Source of the DNA: Paraglomus occultum
Taxonomy: Eukaryota; Glomeromycota; Glomeromycetes; Paraglomerales; Paraglomeraceae
Assembly: GCA_910592205.1 (NCBI GenBank)
Contig: CAJVPJ010000610.1
Span: forward strand, 1-20,901
Direction: 5' to 3'
DNA length: 20,901 nt
The notes beneath the pieces are model-generated. The model searched no databases. It saw nothing but the letters and a program-made list of their open reading frames with translations, and was not told the origin of the DNA. Within the stretch, counting starts at the first letter, position 1, and the number at the start of each line of letters is the position of its first letter. The position numbers and the translations under genes were made by a program. This document shows positions 20,851 through 20,901 of the stretch, in pieces.

Positions 20851-20901
20851 TCTTATGCCTACATAAAAAAATCACAAAATAACCTTGTCTCAGTACTAGT
20901 T
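20851..20901 (-). repeat. Right arm of a perfect 51-bp inverted repeat, at the window edge
   Basis: Exact reverse complement of 19875-19925, running to the last base of the window, so the copy may extend further. The arms are separated by 925 bp. The copied acceptor is followed here by unrelated sequence that hits a stop quickly in the BUD20 frame. Confidence 0.95.

Noticed and set aside
1-20901. CRISPR arrays, phage or bacterial operons, transposons
   Set aside because: The window is intron-rich fungal DNA; the repeats lack spacers of constant length and no transposase, integrase or reverse-transcriptase motif is present.

Overview
The window looks like nuclear DNA of a filamentous, early-diverging fungus, most likely a zygomycete-type lineage such as Mucoromycota (inference). 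The reasons are: intron-dense genes with short introns (about 70-140 bp) using GTAAGT/GTATGT-type donors; AT-rich intergenic DNA; a TUP1-type corepressor; a complex I assembly factor, so this is not a Saccharomyces-type yeast; and a C1GalT/Fringe-like GT31 glycosyltransferase.

Layout: (1) 1-1948, minus: a type II membrane GT31-like glycosyltransferase whose C-terminus is an acidic 13-residue tandem repeat running off the window edge. (2) 2472-2945, plus: a small secreted, probably GPI-anchored protein. (3) 3133-3639, minus: an intronless NDUFAF2/mimitin-type complex I assembly factor. (4) 3848-4934, plus: a five-exon NADPH-dependent FMN reductase with a 19-bp microexon, divergent from the previous gene across 208 bp. 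(5) About 4935-10369: more than 5 kb with no convincing gene but many simple repeats, ending in a pyrimidine-rich leader. (6) 10370-13800, plus: TUP1, ten exons and seven WD40 repeats. (7) 13801-15488: non-coding. (8) 15489-19609, minus: an NFX1/FAP1-type RING, NF-X1 finger and R3H protein, six exons. (9) 19794-20491, plus: BUD20/ZNF593-type pre-60S factor, four exons, divergent from the NFX1 gene across 184 bp. (10) 20492-20901: a non-coding tail ending in a perfect 51-bp inverted copy of part of BUD20 intron 1 and exon 2.

The genes do not form one pathway; they are ordinary housekeeping, regulatory and surface genes. All exon models were built by eye from splice signals and reading-frame continuity. 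Every internal junction keeps frame, and each complete coding sum is divisible by three. I see no convincing new multi-gene system. The best leads are the 51-bp inverted repeat at the window edge, loss of the DxD motif in the GT31-like protein, its acidic minisatellite tail, the 19-bp microexon, and the repeat-rich desert upstream of TUP1.
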